Shown here: positions 8,389 through 22,532 of the stretch, piece after piece
How positions within the stretch are numbered: position 1 is the first letter of the stretch
Layout: each line of letters starts with the position of its first letter
Source of the DNA: Planomonospora sp. ID67723
Lineage (GTDB): Bacteria > Actinomycetota > Actinomycetes > Streptosporangiales > Streptosporangiaceae
NCBI RefSeq assembly: GCF_015711605.1
Contig: NZ_JABTEZ010000001.1
Coordinates: 896,001 to 960,000, forward strand
Direction: 5' to 3'
DNA length: 64,000 nt
The notes under the pieces: generated by a model
Seen by the model: only the letters and a program-made list of their open reading frames with translations
Told to the model about the DNA's origin: nothing
The model's database searches: none
Translations under genes and position numbers: made by a program

Positions 8389-8762
8389 CGTCGTCCGTCC
8401 ATGCGAGTCTCGGGAGACTCTCGCCGCCTGAGTAAACGATCCAGCGCGCTGTCGAGTTCGGCGGCAAGGCGCTCGTTTTGCGCGGACGCGGCCGGTGGAT
8501 TGGCGCGTACAACCAGCAGGCTACCCCGCGGGAGCCGATCGAGTCGGTCCCGCACCAGGTGTCTCAACTGGCGTTTGACTCGGTTGCGGACGACGGATCC
8601 CCCCACCGCGCGGCTCACCACGAAGCCGACCAGAGGCGGCTCGTCGGTCTGCTCGCGCACGCGAAAATGCGCGACCAGGGTGGGGCGGCCTGCACGGCCG
8701 CCCTTCCTGACCGCGTCGGCGAACTCCTCGCCCCGGCGCATGCGGGACCCGGACGGCAACAC
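8385..8762 (-). CDS. rnpA: Ribonuclease P protein component
   Basis: 125 aa, GTG start. Protein subunit of RNase P that matures tRNA 5' ends. [20 protein letters not shown] and the RNR-type motif [22 protein letters not shown] are diagnostic. It lies 113 bp downstream of rpmH in the conserved rpmH-rnpA-yidD-yidC-jag order. Confidence 0.95.
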   Translation of the reverse strand: MLPSGSRMRRGEEFADAVRKGGRAGRPTLVAHFRVREQTDEPPLVGFVVSRAVGGSVVRNRVKRQLRHLVRDRLDRLPRGSLLVVRANPPAASAQNERLAAELDSALDRLLRRRESPETRMDGRR

Positions 8763-8875
8763 GAGAGGACCTTCTCGACCCTGGGCAGGTACGGCTGTCG
8801 CCCGCCGGTGACATGACCGGCGGGCGAGAGGACGTCACTGCCTGGCCCGGCGGACCGGGCACGAGGGATGAGGTG

Positions 8876-9013
8876 TCAGGCGGAGAGCTCGGCGCGGCCC
8901 TTGCGGCGGCGGGCGGCCAGGATCGCGCGACCGGCGCGGGTGCGCATACGCAGCCGGAAACCGTGGGTCTTCGCGCGACGGCGGTTGTTCGGCTGGAAAG
9001 TACGCTTGCTCAC
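8876..9013 (-). CDS. rpmH: 50S ribosomal protein L34
   Basis: 45 aa with GTG start: begins [20 protein letters not shown] and ends [15 protein letters not shown], the full L34 pattern. The open frame continues upstream, but homology and the usual length fix this start. CTGGAG lies about 10 bases before the GTG. Divergent from dnaA across the left DnaA-box cluster. Confidence 0.96.
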   Translation of the reverse strand: MSKRTFQPNNRRRAKTHGFRLRMRTRAGRAILAARRRKGRAELSA

Positions 9014-9181
9014 GAGTGGGCTCCAGGCTTCAAAACGCGCCCCCAGCACATGGGGACGCTCGACAGTGGCTGGCCTGCCGGATGCGGGGCATGCGAAATA
9101 GCCGCCGCGTGGCAAGCCGACCGTCGTACGTTACGGGGCGAACGCGCCCCAGGTCAAACCGGCGAAGCGGGCGCCGAAGAG

Positions 9182-9486
9182 TTTTCCACAGGCCCACAAG
9201 GTGCTTTTCCCCTGCCGTAACTTTGTCCACAGGATGTGAACCCAGCCTCTCCACACTGCCACTAGTCTGTGGACAACGTCTTGAACACCTCTGTGGACAG
9301 AGACTACTGTCAGCCCTCCCAACCCTTCTCTCCGCTGCCGAAACGCGGCTTGGCTGTCAGTACGGGACTGTGCACAGCGTGTGGATTCGGTGTGGATTCC
9401 GAGCCGACGTCGCCGGAGATCCGCACGGTGCCGGCGTGTGGACAACGAGAGAGTCCGATGCGCTCGGCAGCCATCGGTGTGGATAA
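9182..9486. other. DnaA-box cluster between rpmH and dnaA
   Basis: Exact consensus TTGTCCACA at 9223-9231, exact complement TGTGGACAA at 9268-9276 and 9437-9445, and near matches at 9182-9190, 9292-9300 and 9478-9486. Bases 9014-9537 hold no gene and must include the divergent rpmH and dnaA promoters. The boxes suggest autoregulation of dnaA and/or part of a bipartite origin. Confidence 0.8.
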
Positions 9487-9537
9487 ACGGATCGCGGTGA
9501 GCTTGCGGGGGCCGCGTCGGGAGGAGGAAGCCGAGCC

Positions 9538-11301
9538 ATGGACGCAGTGGACCTCGGCGCGGTCTGGGCCCAGGTGCTGAGGCACTCGCTCAACGAGGAC
9601 GTCTCGCCCGTGCACCGCGCCTGGCTCGCCCAGACCCGGCCCTTCGGGCTCATGCACGACACCGTGGTGCTCGCCGCCCCCACCGACTTCGCCAGGGACG
9701 TCCTGGAGGGCAAGCTCCGCCCGATGCTGACCCACGCGCTCTCCCAGGAGATCGGCAGCCCGATGCGGTTCGTCGTGGTGGTCGACCCCTCCGTCGCCAA
9801 ATCCGACGACGAGGACGGCTCGACGGGGACCGGGGCGCATCCCCAGGCATCCCAGCAGGGTTATCCCCAGGGCAACGGGATGCAGCAGGGTTATCCGCAG
9901 CCCGCGGCCCCGCCGTCGCACGGGCCGTCCGGCGCTCCGCCCCGCTTCCCGATCCCGGGGCCCGCCGGCGCCCCTCCCGCCGAGTATCCCCAGCACCAGC
10001 CGCAGGCCCAGCCCTTCTCCTATCCCTATTCGCGCATGGAGGAGCCGGCCCAGCCCTACCTGCCCGCCGAGTCCCCGGCGCCGCCGCCGGTCGAGCGGGG
10101 GTCCGGATACGGCCGTGGCGGATACACCCCGCAGCCCCCCGCCTCGCGTGCGGAGACGGACGGTTTCAACCGCCCGGCCCCGGGCCCCGTGCCGAACCCG
10201 GCGCCGGCGCCCGCACAGAACCGGTGGGACACCCGGGCGGGCGGCGGCCGTACGGCCAAGGAACCCGGGAAGCTGAACCCGAAGTACACCTTCGAGACGT
10301 TCGTCATCGGTTCCAGCAACCGCTTCGCGCACGCCGCCGCGGTCGCGGTGGCCGAGGCGCCGGCCAAGGCGTACAACCCGCTGTTCATCTACGGCGACTC
10401 CGGTCTGGGCAAGACCCACCTGCTGCACGCGATCGGTCACTACGCGCAGAGCCTCTACGACGGCGCGCGGGTGAGATACGTCAGCTCCGAGGAGTTCACC
10501 AACGACTTCATCAACTCCATCCGCGACCACAAGGCCGACAACTTCCGGGGCCGGTACCGGGCTGTGGACATCCTGCTGGTGGACGACATCCAGTTCCTGG
10601 AGGGCAAGGAGCAGACGCAGGAGGAGTTCTTCCACACCTTCAACACCCTGCACAACGCCAACAAGCAGATCGTCATCTCCAGCGACCGGGCGCCCAAGCA
10701 GCTCGTCACTCTGGAGGACCGGCTGCGCAACCGGTTCGAGTGGGGACTGATCACCGACGTCCAGCCGCCCGAGCTGGAGACCCGCATCGCGATCCTGCGC
10801 AAGAAGGCGATCCAGGAGGGCCTGGCCGCCCCGCCCGAGGTGCTCGAGTACATCGCCAGCCGCATCTCCACCAACATCCGCGAGCTCGAGGGCGCGTTGA
10901 TCAGGGTGACCGCGTTCGCCAGCCTGAACCGGCAGTCGGTGGACCTGCAGCTCACCGAGGTCGTGCTCAAGGATCTGATCACCGAGGACGCCGACTCCGA
11001 GATCACCATCGCCACGATCATGGCCTCCACCGCGACCTACTTCGGGCTGTCGATCGAGGACCTGTGCGGCACCTCCCGCTCGCGGGTCCTGGTCACCGCC
11101 CGTCAGATCGCGATGTACCTGTGCCGGGAGCTCACCGACATGTCGCTCCCCAAGATCGGCCAGCAGTTCGGCGGCCGTGACCACACCACGGTCATGCACG
11201 CCGACAGGAAGATCCGCTCGCTCATGGCGGAGCGGCGCTCGATCTACAACCAGGTCAACGAGCTGACCACCCGGATCAAGCAGCAGTCGCGCAACGGCTG
11301 A
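9538..11301 (+). CDS. dnaA: Chromosomal replication initiator DnaA
   Basis: 587 aa. ATP-dependent initiator that melts oriC. Domain I is at 1-85. A long domain II of about 150 residues is rich in Pro/Gln/Gly with QQGYPQ repeats (106-121). The AAA+ domain has Walker [11 protein letters not shown] (285-294) and Walker [11 protein letters not shown] (345-354), and domain IV carries the DnaA signature [13 protein letters not shown] near the C-terminus. The GGAGGAGG box supports the ATG. Length is at the long end, as in streptomycetes. It is flanked by DnaA-box clusters. Confidence 0.98.
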   Translation: MDAVDLGAVWAQVLRHSLNEDVSPVHRAWLAQTRPFGLMHDTVVLAAPTDFARDVLEGKLRPMLTHALSQEIGSPMRFVVVVDPSVAKSDDEDGSTGTGAHPQASQQGYPQGNGMQQGYPQPAAPPSHGPSGAPPRFPIPGPAGAPPAEYPQHQPQAQPFSYPYSRMEEPAQPYLPAESPAPPPVERGSGYGRGGYTPQPPASRAETDGFNRPAPGPVPNPAPAPAQNRWDTRAGGGRTAKEPGKLNPKYTFETFVIGSSNRFAHAAAVAVAEAPAKAYNPLFIYGDSGLGKTHLLHAIGHYAQSLYDGARVRYVSSEEFTNDFINSIRDHKADNFRGRYRAVDILLVDDIQFLEGKEQTQEEFFHTFNTLHNANKQIVISSDRAPKQLVTLEDRLRNRFEWGLITDVQPPELETRIAILRKKAIQEGLAAPPEVLEYIASRISTNIRELEGALIRVTAFASLNRQSVDLQLTEVVLKDLITEDADSEITIATIMASTATYFGLSIEDLCGTSRSRVLVTARQIAMYLCRELTDMSLPKIGQQFGGRDHTTVMHADRKIRSLMAERRSIYNQVNELTTRIKQQSRNG

Positions 11302-11894
11302 AGGACTTTTCCCCGGGTGATGCACAGCCTGTGGAAAACCTTGTGGATCACCGATCGGCCCGCGACGGAAGATCGACTGGGGCTCCGACCATGATCAACA
11401 TCGGATCAGAGAACGTGAACGGTTTTCAGCAGATGTGGACAACCCTGGGGAGAACCTGGGGAGAACCTGTTGGTAACTCGTGGATAACGTGTGGACGCCC
11501 TGTGGGCGGACTTATCCCCAGGCACAAAACGGACTCCTACCCCGTGGATAACCTGGGGAAACCTCGCCGATACTCGTGGATAAGTTGGGGACAGCGGAGC
11601 CCCTGTCTGGGGACGGCCTGTGGGTATCCTCCGGGCATCCACAGACGGGCGAGTTACCCACACCCTTCACCCACAACCCCGGTGGATGAAAAAACAGGTG
11701 GCGACCTGCGGAAACACTGGTCTTCCACAGTTTCCACAGCCCCTACTGTGATGACTCCACTTATCTCTCTAAGGGAAAACTCAAGACCCATAGAAGAGTT
11801 CCCGGGGAGCGCACGTGCGGGACAGTGAACACTTGAACCCAAGGCAGCGAAGGCACCGAGCGGACAGCGCTCGACACACAGGAGGCAGATCCAC
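11302..11894. other. oriC: Chromosomal origin of replication (oriC) between dnaA and dnaN
   Basis: 593 bp without a gene, packed with DnaA boxes and variants: exact TGTGGACAA at 11434-11442; CGTGGATAA at 11479-11487, 11543-11551 and 11575-11583; TGTGGAAAA 11330-11338; TGTGGATCA 11342-11350; TGTGGACGC 11490-11498; TTATCCCCA 11512-11520; TTACCCACA 11654-11662; GTTTCCACA 11730-11738. A somewhat more A-rich stretch (11690-11790) near dnaN could contain the unwinding site and the dnaN promoter. This matches the known actinomycete oriC position. Confidence 0.93.
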
Positions 11895-13034
11895 GTGATG
11901 TTCCGGGTCGACCGAGACGTACTCGCCGAGGCGGTCGCATGGACGGCACGCAGCCTGCCGGCGCGTCCCTCCGTGCCGGTGCTGGCCGGCATGCGTCTGG
12001 AGGTCACGGAGAGCGGCCAGCTCAAGCTCTCCGGCTTCGACTACGAGGTCTCCGCCGAGGTGACCCTCGAACCGCAGACGGGTGAGCCGGGCGTGGTCCT
12101 CGTCTCCGGCAAGCTCCTCGCAGAGATCACCCGCGCGCTCCCCGCACAGCCTGTGGATTTCGTGGTGGACGGGATGAAGGCCGTCGTCACCTGCGGCAGC
12201 GCCCGGTTCACACTTCTCACCATGCCTGTGGAGGACTACCCCTCCCTGCCGGTCATGCCCCCGGCCGCCGGCCGGGTGGGCAGCGACGTGTTCGCCTCGG
12301 CCGTCGGCCAGGTCGCGGTCGCCACCGGCAAGGACGACACCCTGCCCATGCTGACCGGCGTGCGGGTGGAGATCGAGGGCGACACGGTCACCCTCGCCGC
12401 CACCGACCGCTACCGCCTCGCCGTACGCGAGCTGAAGTGGCAGCCCGAGCAGCCCGACATCTCGGCGATCGCCATGATCCCCGGCAAGACCCTCGCGGAC
12501 GCGGCCAAGGCCCTGGGCGCGACCGGCGCCGAGGTGGAGATCGCGATGAGCTCCGTCGGCGGCACCGGGGAGGGGATGATCGGTTTCTCCAGCGCCGGCC
12601 GGCGCACCACGACCCGGCTCCTCGACCCGGAGTTCCCCAAGTACCGCTCGTTGCTGCCCACCGAGTTCTCGGCCCGCGCGGACCTGCCCGTGGGCAGCTT
12701 CGTCGAGGCCGTCAAGCGTGTGGCCCTGGTCGCCGAGCGCAACACCCCGATCCGGATGGCCTTCCGCGACGGCGAGGTCGTCCTGGAGGCGGGCAGCGGC
12801 GACGAGGCCCAGGCGGTGGAGGTCCTGCCGGTGGACTTCGAGGGCGACGACATCAACATCGCCTTCAACCACCAGTTCCTGCTGGAGGGCCTGGGAGCGA
12901 TCGACTCCGACGTCGCGCGCCTGCAGATGACCACCTCGACCAAGCCCGCCATCCTCACCGGCGGCAAGCCCGTGGAGGACGGGGGCGTTCCCGACTACCG
13001 CTACCTGATCATGCCGATCCGCCTGTCGAGCTGA
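11895..13034 (+). CDS. dnaN: DNA polymerase III sliding clamp (beta subunit)
   Basis: 379 aa. Ring-shaped processivity clamp with three beta-clamp domains. MFRVDRDVLAEAVAWTARSLPARPSVPVL is the typical actinomycete N-terminus and DYRYLIMPIRLSS the typical C-terminal end. The GTG at 11895 and ATG at 11898 are adjacent, and AGGAGG 10 bases before the GTG favours the first. Monocistronic spacing to gnd (570 bp). Confidence 0.97.
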   Translation: MMFRVDRDVLAEAVAWTARSLPARPSVPVLAGMRLEVTESGQLKLSGFDYEVSAEVTLEPQTGEPGVVLVSGKLLAEITRALPAQPVDFVVDGMKAVVTCGSARFTLLTMPVEDYPSLPVMPPAAGRVGSDVFASAVGQVAVATGKDDTLPMLTGVRVEIEGDTVTLAATDRYRLAVRELKWQPEQPDISAIAMIPGKTLADAAKALGATGAEVEIAMSSVGGTGEGMIGFSSAGRRTTTRLLDPEFPKYRSLLPTEFSARADLPVGSFVEAVKRVALVAERNTPIRMAFRDGEVVLEAGSGDEAQAVEVLPVDFEGDDINIAFNHQFLLEGLGAIDSDVARLQMTTSTKPAILTGGKPVEDGGVPDYRYLIMPIRLSS

Positions 13035-13604
13035 TCCGGGCACGCCGGGTGCGGCAGCCGTTCCCCGGAGCCCCTGCGGCCCGCTGAGGTGACCCCTGGG
13101 ACGGGCGGGACGGGTGCGGGCTGGGAAACCGTGCGAGCGCGCGGCGAGGCGGGCACAGAGCCGCTCAGCGCCGCCCGCCCCGCCGCGGTCGCGAAGCGCG
13201 TCTCCGGCTGAGGTCTGCACCGCCTGTGGACAACTGGCGGGGACGACCGGCGGGGACGCGGACACGCGAGGTGCGGCGGTCATCCCCGCCTGTGGAGGAA
13301 CGGCCGGACCTCCACAGGCGGGTTCTCCACACCTGTGGGAAGATCTCCACCGGCTCGGCGCGGGGGCCGGTGGGGCCTTGACGACCGGGTCGTTCCCGGC
13401 CCGACGCCTATCCATGGTGAGCACGCCCCCGCGTGGGTACTTGTGGATGAGGCCGGACGGTCGGGGCCGGCCGCGCGCATCGGCCCGGAGGACGCCCTCC
13501 CCGGCCCCTCGGGCGATCCCGCAGGAGGGACCGCCGAGCCGGTACGGCTTGCGCGGGCCCGCCCGGCACCGGGTGGATGATGGAACCCTGAAGGGGGTGC
13601 TCGA
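13035..13604. other. dnaN-gnd intergenic region with DnaA box and hairpin
   Basis: 570 bp. I see no real gene; the open frame through it is arginine-rich and merges out of frame into gnd. It contains an exact DnaA box complement TGTGGACAA at 13225-13233 and a 13-bp inverted repeat (13286-13298 with 13309-13321, 10-nt loop) whose arms contain TGTGGA/TCCACA. The hairpin may end dnaN transcription or bind DnaA. Confidence 0.6.
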
Positions 13605-14549
13605 ATGCAGATCGGCATGGTCGGGCTTGGGAAGATGGGCGGCAACATGGCCGAGCGCCTGCGCCGCGGCGGCCACGACGTCGTGGGCTATGACCGGGAT
13701 CCGGCGGTCAGCGACGTCTCGAGCCTGAAGGAGCTGGTGGACCGGCTCCAGGCGCCGCGGGCGGTGTGGGTCATGGTGCCCGCGGGAGCACCGACCCAGG
13801 CGACGATCGAGGAGCTCGGGGAGCTGCTCTCGGCCGGGGACATCGTCGTCGACGGCGGCAACTCCCACTATGTGGACGACCAGAGGCACGGCGCGGAGCT
13901 CGCGACCAAGGGGATCGGCTTCGTCGACTGCGGCGTGAGCGGCGGCGTCTGGGGCCTGGAGAACGGCTACGCCCTGATGACAGGAGGGGCCGGGAGCGAC
14001 ATCGAGCGGCTCAGGCCGATCTTCGAGACCCTCAAGCCTCCGGGCGAGGACGGCTTCGTGCACGCCGGTCAGATCGGGGCGGGCCACTTCGCCAAGATGG
14101 TCCACAACGGTGTCGAGTACGGCATGATGCAGGCCTTCGCCGAGGGCTGGGAGCTGCTGGAGGCCGCCGACATCGTGACCGACGTGCCCGGCGCGTTCAA
14201 GAGCTGGCGGACGGGCACCGTGATCCGCTCGTGGCTGCTCGACCTGCTGGTCCGCGCGCTCGAGGAGGACGAGGACCTGTCGGAGCTGCGCGGCTACGCC
14301 CAGGACTCCGGCGAGGGCCGGTGGACGGTGCAGGCGGCCGTGGAGCACGCGGTGCCGCTGCCCGTCATCACCGCCGCGCTGTACGCGCGGTTCGCCTCGC
14401 GCCAGGAGGACTCTCCGGCCATGAAGGTCGTGGCGGCCCTGCGCAACCAGTTCGGCGGCCACGCCGTCACCTCCAAGGCCGGAGAGGTCGACAAGGGCGC
14501 CGACGCCCCGGGCGCCGACGTCGTCCCGCCGGTCGAGGCCCAGAAGTAG
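13605..14549 (+). CDS. gnd: 6-phosphogluconate dehydrogenase (decarboxylating), short form
   Basis: 314 aa. Oxidative decarboxylation of 6-phosphogluconate to ribulose-5-phosphate (pentose phosphate pathway). Rossmann motif GLGKMGGNM at the N-terminus, DGGNSHYVDD for substrate/cofactor contacts, and KMVHNGVEYGMMQAFAEG with catalytic Lys. It belongs to the short ~300-residue group rather than the ~480-residue dimer type. Its position between dnaN and recF is a known actinomycete arrangement, although the pathway is unrelated to replication. Confidence 0.92.
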   Translation: MQIGMVGLGKMGGNMAERLRRGGHDVVGYDRDPAVSDVSSLKELVDRLQAPRAVWVMVPAGAPTQATIEELGELLSAGDIVVDGGNSHYVDDQRHGAELATKGIGFVDCGVSGGVWGLENGYALMTGGAGSDIERLRPIFETLKPPGEDGFVHAGQIGAGHFAKMVHNGVEYGMMQAFAEGWELLEAADIVTDVPGAFKSWRTGTVIRSWLLDLLVRALEEDEDLSELRGYAQDSGEGRWTVQAAVEHAVPLPVITAALYARFASRQEDSPAMKVVAALRNQFGGHAVTSKAGEVDKGADAPGADVVPPVEAQK

Positions 14550-14582
14550 CACCGGCCGCGGCCCGCGCGTTCCCGCGGGCCG

Positions 14583-14639
14583 CGGTCCCCACCCTGTGGA
14601 CGGCCCACGACCCGTGGGCCGTCCACAGGGTGGGGACCG
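14583..14639. repeat. 27-bp perfect stem with 3-nt loop between gnd and recF
   Basis: Arms 14583-14609 and 14613-14639 are perfectly complementary, 34 bp after the gnd stop. Each arm carries TGTGGAC/GTCCACA. Probably the gnd terminator, but no T-tract follows. Confidence 0.7.
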
Positions 14640-14698
14640 TCTGTGGACGGTCCGGCCGTACCGCGCCCTCCGTCCACAGGGGACGTGCCCCGTCCACA
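14595..14698. other. Cluster of five TGTGGAC/GTCCACA motifs upstream of recF
   Basis: Heptamers at 14595, 14621, 14642, 14672 and 14692, four of them in the context CCGTCCACAG or its complement. They differ from the DnaA-box consensus in the first two bases. They lie in the 199-bp gap before recF and could be weak DnaA sites or part of recF regulation. Confidence 0.5.
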
Positions 14699-14748
14699 GG
14701 CGTGCTTCTCCAGCCCCCGGAGGAACGAGAAGGTACTAACGTAACGGG

Positions 14749-15987
14749 GTGCACGTAGCCCACCTCTCGCTCACCGACTTCCGGTCCTACGACACGGTCG
14801 ACCTCGGTCTGGAACCGGGTGTCACGACGTTCGTCGGCCCGAACGGGCAGGGCAAGACCAACCTGGTCGAGGCGCTGGGCTATGTGGCGACGCAGTCGAG
14901 CCACCGGGTCGCCACCGACGCGCCGCTGGTACGGCAGGGCGCGGCGCGGGCCATCGTGCGCTCGGTGGTCGTGCGCGACGACCGGCGGGCCCTGGTCGAG
15001 CTGGAGATCAACCCGGGCAGGGCCAACCGGGCCAGGCTGAACCGCTCGCCCGTCTCCCGGCCGCGCGACGTCATCGGGCTGCTGCGCACGGTGCTGTTCG
15101 CCCCCGAGGACCTGGCCCTGGTCAAGGGCGACCCCGCCGAGCGGCGTCGTTTCCTGGACGACCTGCTGGTGGCCAGGACGCCCCGGTTCGCCGGAGTCCG
15201 GGCCGACTACGACCGGGTGCTCAAGCAGCGCGGCGCCCTGCTGCGCACCGCGGCCCAGGCCCGGCGGGGGAGCCGGAGCGGGCGTCGGGCGGAGAGCGAC
15301 TCGGGGTTCGCGGCGGCCGGGGCCGGAGACGTGCTGAGCACCCTGGAGGTGTGGGACGCGCACCTGGCCCGGCAGGGCGCGGAGCTGCTGGCGGCGCGGC
15401 TGGAGCTGGTCGAGGCGCTGCGCCCGCTGGTCGCCGCCTCCTACGCCGCCCTCGCGCCGGGCTCCGCCGCCGCCGGTCTCGAATACCGGGGCACGCTGTC
15501 CACCGCCGCGGACGGTTCTCCCCCGCCCGCCGTACAGCCCGGCGGATCGGGAGATCCGGTGGCGGCCGGCGCCGCGGCTTTCGACCGGGCCGCGCTCGAA
15601 CAGGCGCTCCGCGCCGGCCTGCTGGAGGTCAGGAACGCGGAGCTGGAGCGCGGCGTCACCCTCGTCGGCCCGCACCGCGACGACCTGTTCCTCGGCCTGG
15701 GGGAGCTGCCCGCCCGCGGCTACGCCAGCCACGGCGAGTCCTGGTCGTTCGCCCTGGCGCTCCGGCTGGCCGCCTACGACCTGCTCCGGGCGGACGGCGG
15801 CGACCCGGTGCTGATCCTCGACGACGTCTTCGCCGAGCTCGACGCCCAGCGCCGCCGCCGCCTGGCCGAGCTCGTCGGCTCCGCCGAGCAGGTGCTGATC
15901 ACCGCGGCGGTCCCCGACGACGTGCCGCCTGAGCTGTCCGGGGCCCGGTTCGACGTGACCGAAGGGAGCGTGGCCCGTGTCCGATGA
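14749..15987 (+). CDS. recF: DNA replication and repair protein RecF
   Basis: 412 aa, GTG start ([19 protein letters not shown]). SMC-like ATPase that helps load RecA at gaps. Walker [14 protein letters not shown] near residue 28, [24 protein letters not shown], and the C-terminal signature and Walker [13 protein letters not shown] Gly/Ser/Arg-rich insertion around residues 165-190 lengthens it. The last 11 bases overlap the next gene. Confidence 0.96.
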   Translation: MHVAHLSLTDFRSYDTVDLGLEPGVTTFVGPNGQGKTNLVEALGYVATQSSHRVATDAPLVRQGAARAIVRSVVVRDDRRALVELEINPGRANRARLNRSPVSRPRDVIGLLRTVLFAPEDLALVKGDPAERRRFLDDLLVARTPRFAGVRADYDRVLKQRGALLRTAAQARRGSRSGRRAESDSGFAAAGAGDVLSTLEVWDAHLARQGAELLAARLELVEALRPLVAASYAALAPGSAAAGLEYRGTLSTAADGSPPPAVQPGGSGDPVAAGAAAFDRAALEQALRAGLLEVRNAELERGVTLVGPHRDDLFLGLGELPARGYASHGESWSFALALRLAAYDLLRADGGDPVLILDDVFAELDAQRRRRLAELVGSAEQVLITAAVPDDVPPELSGARFDVTEGSVARVR

Positions 15988-16618
15988 CCCGACCCTCGCG
16001 GGCGACCCGAGCCGGCGGGCTCAGGGCGCGAAGGCCGCGCGGCCCCCCGGGACCGCGCCGTCCTCTCCTGAGGCCGAACCCGGTGCCGCGCGGGGGGCCG
16101 GCGGGCCGGTCCCCGAGCCGGGGAGCGTCAAGGGCGTGGCGGCCAGGGGCGCCGCCCTGGCGAGGGAGAAGCTGGCCCAGGCCAAGGCCGACGCGGCCAG
16201 GCGGGGTCAGCTCCCCCGCCGTGAGCCCCGGCGCAAGGCAGCCGGGTCGCTCAGGTCCTCGGGGGATCCCCAGCCCCTCGGCCGGGCCATCGCCGACCTG
16301 CTCTCCGACCGGAAATGGGAGGAACCGGCCGCGGTGGGCGGGGTGTTCGGGCGCTGGCATGAGATCGTCGGCCCCGACATGGCGGCGCACACCAGACCGG
16401 AGAGCTTCGCCGACGGCGAGGTCCGGGTGATCGCCGACTCCACGGCCTGGGCGACCCAGTTGCGGCTGCTGGCCGGGACGCTGGTCAGGCGGCTGAACGA
16501 GGAGCTCGGCGACGGGACGGTGCAGCGGGTGAAGGTGGAGGGGCCGCAGAACGCCCCCCGGCCCAGCGGTGGTCTCCGGGTGACCGGAAGTCGCGGCCCG
16601 GGCGACACTTACGGCTGA
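15977..16618 (+). CDS. DUF721 (DciA-like) protein
   Basis: 213 aa, GTG start overlapping recF by 11 bp, hence probably coupled to it. The first ~95 residues are disordered, Ala/Pro/Arg-rich. The DUF721 domain follows ([46 protein letters not shown], then [21 protein letters not shown]). DUF721 includes DciA, which operates the replicative helicase in bacteria lacking DnaC, and this position beside recF and gyrB is conserved in actinomycetes. Confidence 0.85.
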   Translation: MSDDPTLAGDPSRRAQGAKAARPPGTAPSSPEAEPGAARGAGGPVPEPGSVKGVAARGAALAREKLAQAKADAARRGQLPRREPRRKAAGSLRSSGDPQPLGRAIADLLSDRKWEEPAAVGGVFGRWHEIVGPDMAAHTRPESFADGEVRVIADSTAWATQLRLLAGTLVRRLNEELGDGTVQRVKVEGPQNAPRPSGGLRVTGSRGPGDTYG

Positions 16619-16854
16619 CCGGACGGCGAAAAAACGGATCAGCGGGCACTGTGGCGCGATGACCCCCGTCCCCGTAGGGGGATGCCGGAAGCGGTGATCG
16701 ACGCGCGAGAGAGGCTTTCAGAGCCCTGGAATGCCGCATCATCCCCCGCGAACCGCTAGAATGAAATCGGATTCCGGACACGTCCGTTTGCGTGTCACCC
16801 CGGCCCGTGAGCCGATTCCCCTGGGTGAACGCATCGGGGCATTCACGACGGTGA

Positions 16855-18855
<2,001 letters not shown>

Positions 18856-18903
18856 CGGCAGCCGTACGGACCCTCCCCGACTTTCGAAAAGGACCCACCA
18901 CTC

Positions 18904-21390
<2,487 letters not shown>

Positions 21391-21393
21391 GCC

Positions 21394-22245
21394 GTGAGCG
21401 CTCAGGCCGGATCTGGTCCGCGAGCGGTCTCCCCATCGACACGCAAGCAGGTGACGGAGAAGATGGACAAGACCACTGAAGCGGAAGTCGTCGAGGTGGT
21501 CGAGTCACCGGCCGACGCCAGCGCGCCTACGCCGGAGACCGACGACTCGAAGACCGACGAGTTCAAGGGCGGGTCCAAGGTGACGTCGATCGAGGACGAC
21601 AAGCCGGTCGGTGACGCCACGAGGCGGATCCGTCCCGTCTCTGCCGAGGCCGACAAGCCGAGCGACTCCACAATGCGGATCCGCCCGGCCGCCGCCGAGA
21701 CGGACAGGTCCTGGGCGCCGGGGAACCTCCCGTCTTCGCCGCCCCCGCCGCCGAACGTGTCCGCTCCTCCGCGGGAGACCGCCGACAGGAACTCCCCGCT
21801 GGGCATGCCGTCCCCTCCGCTGGAGATGACCGGCAACAAGAAGCAGTCGGACACCGCCCCCAGGGCACCGCGCAAGGCCCATCTGGTGCTGCGCCGGATC
21901 GAGCCCTGGTCGGCGATGAAGTTCAGCTTCGTGGTCTCGCTGGTCTGCTTCGTGGTGCTGTTCGTCGCGGTCGCGGTGCTGTACATGGTGCTCAACGGCC
22001 TGGGCGTCTTCGACTCGATCATCCAGACGGTGAACCAGCTCACCAACCCGGACGGCAAGAGCACGGCGACCTCGCTCGACATCGCCCCCTGGTTCGAGCC
22101 GGTCCGCATCCTCGGCTACACGGCCCTGATCGGTGCGGTGAACGTGGTGCTCATCACGGCCCTGTCGACCCTCGGCGCGGTGATCTACAACGTCGCCTCC
22201 GACCTGGTCGGCGGGATCGAGGTCACCTTCAGCGAGGCCGAGTAG
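21394..22245 (+). CDS. DUF3566 membrane protein
   Basis: 283 aa, GTG three bases after the gyrA stop, with GGGGAAGGGGA in the gyrA end as ribosome-binding site. The N-terminal ~160 residues are acidic, Pro/Ser-rich and disordered. The C-terminal DUF3566 domain starts at LVLRRIEPWSAMKFSF, with two membrane helices (VVSLVCFVVLFVAVAVLYMVL and LGYTALIGAVNVVLITALSTLGAVIYNVA). Conserved beside gyrA in actinobacteria; molecular role unknown. Confidence 0.9.
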   Translation: MSAQAGSGPRAVSPSTRKQVTEKMDKTTEAEVVEVVESPADASAPTPETDDSKTDEFKGGSKVTSIEDDKPVGDATRRIRPVSAEADKPSDSTMRIRPAAAETDRSWAPGNLPSSPPPPPNVSAPPRETADRNSPLGMPSPPLEMTGNKKQSDTAPRAPRKAHLVLRRIEPWSAMKFSFVVSLVCFVVLFVAVAVLYMVLNGLGVFDSIIQTVNQLTNPDGKSTATSLDIAPWFEPVRILGYTALIGAVNVVLITALSTLGAVIYNVASDLVGGIEVTFSEAE

Positions 22246-22252
22246 GTGCTCC

Positions 22253-22287
22253 GCCGTGTTCCCCGGGCCGTACCCGGGGAACACGGC
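22253..22287 (+). terminator. Terminator of the gyrBA-DUF3566 operon
   Basis: Perfect 15-bp stem (22253-22267 with 22273-22287), 5-nt loop, starting 8 bp after the stop codon. Confidence 0.8.
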
Positions 22288-22392
22288 CCCGCGTATGGCG
22301 CGAGCAGGTCCCGGAGCACGGTAAGCTTTTCCCTGTCCGCGCGAAAGAGTTCGCCTCCACTCCAAGGATGCGATACGGTTTCCGCACGGTGA

Positions 22393-22466
22393 GGGGCTAT
22401 AGCTCAGTCGGTTAGAGCGCTTCCCTGATAAGGAAGAGGTCCCAGGTTCAAGTCCTGGTAGCCCCA
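22393..22466 (+). tRNA. tRNA-Ile (GAT anticodon)
   Basis: Standard cloverleaf: acceptor GGGGCTA pairs with TAGCCCC (22459-22465), D-arm TAGCTCAGTCGGTTAGAGC, anticodon loop CTGATAA, T-loop GTTCAAGTC, discriminator A. CCA is not encoded. The 3' part from 22424 is the attachment core of the integrated element, which preserves a functional tRNA after insertion. Confidence 0.97.
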
Positions 22467-22468
22467 CC
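22424..22468. other. attL of the tRNA-Ile AICE (45-bp core)
   Basis: The 45 bases from CCTGATAAGG to the end of the tRNA plus CC are repeated perfectly at 32754-32798. The integrase gene ends 65 bp inside. The repeat covers the anticodon loop and T-arm, the usual tyrosine-recombinase attachment region of pSAM2-type elements. Confidence 0.95.
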
Positions 22469-22477
22469 TCGATAAAC

Positions 22478-22507
22478 GCCCCGAAGCGATCACGCTCCGG
22501 GGCATTT
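22478..22507 (-). terminator. Terminator at the integrase/tRNA end
   Basis: Stem of 11 bp with one mismatch (22478-22488 with 22493-22503), followed on the plus strand by ATTTT. Could end tRNA-Ile transcription and, reading left, the integrase operon. Confidence 0.6.
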
Positions 22508-22532
22508 TGCTGCAACGGGTACTGCAACGGCC

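Noticed and set aside
9310-14552. Long antisense frames opposite dnaA, dnaN and gnd
   Set aside because: They mirror real genes codon for codon and have low-complexity composition.
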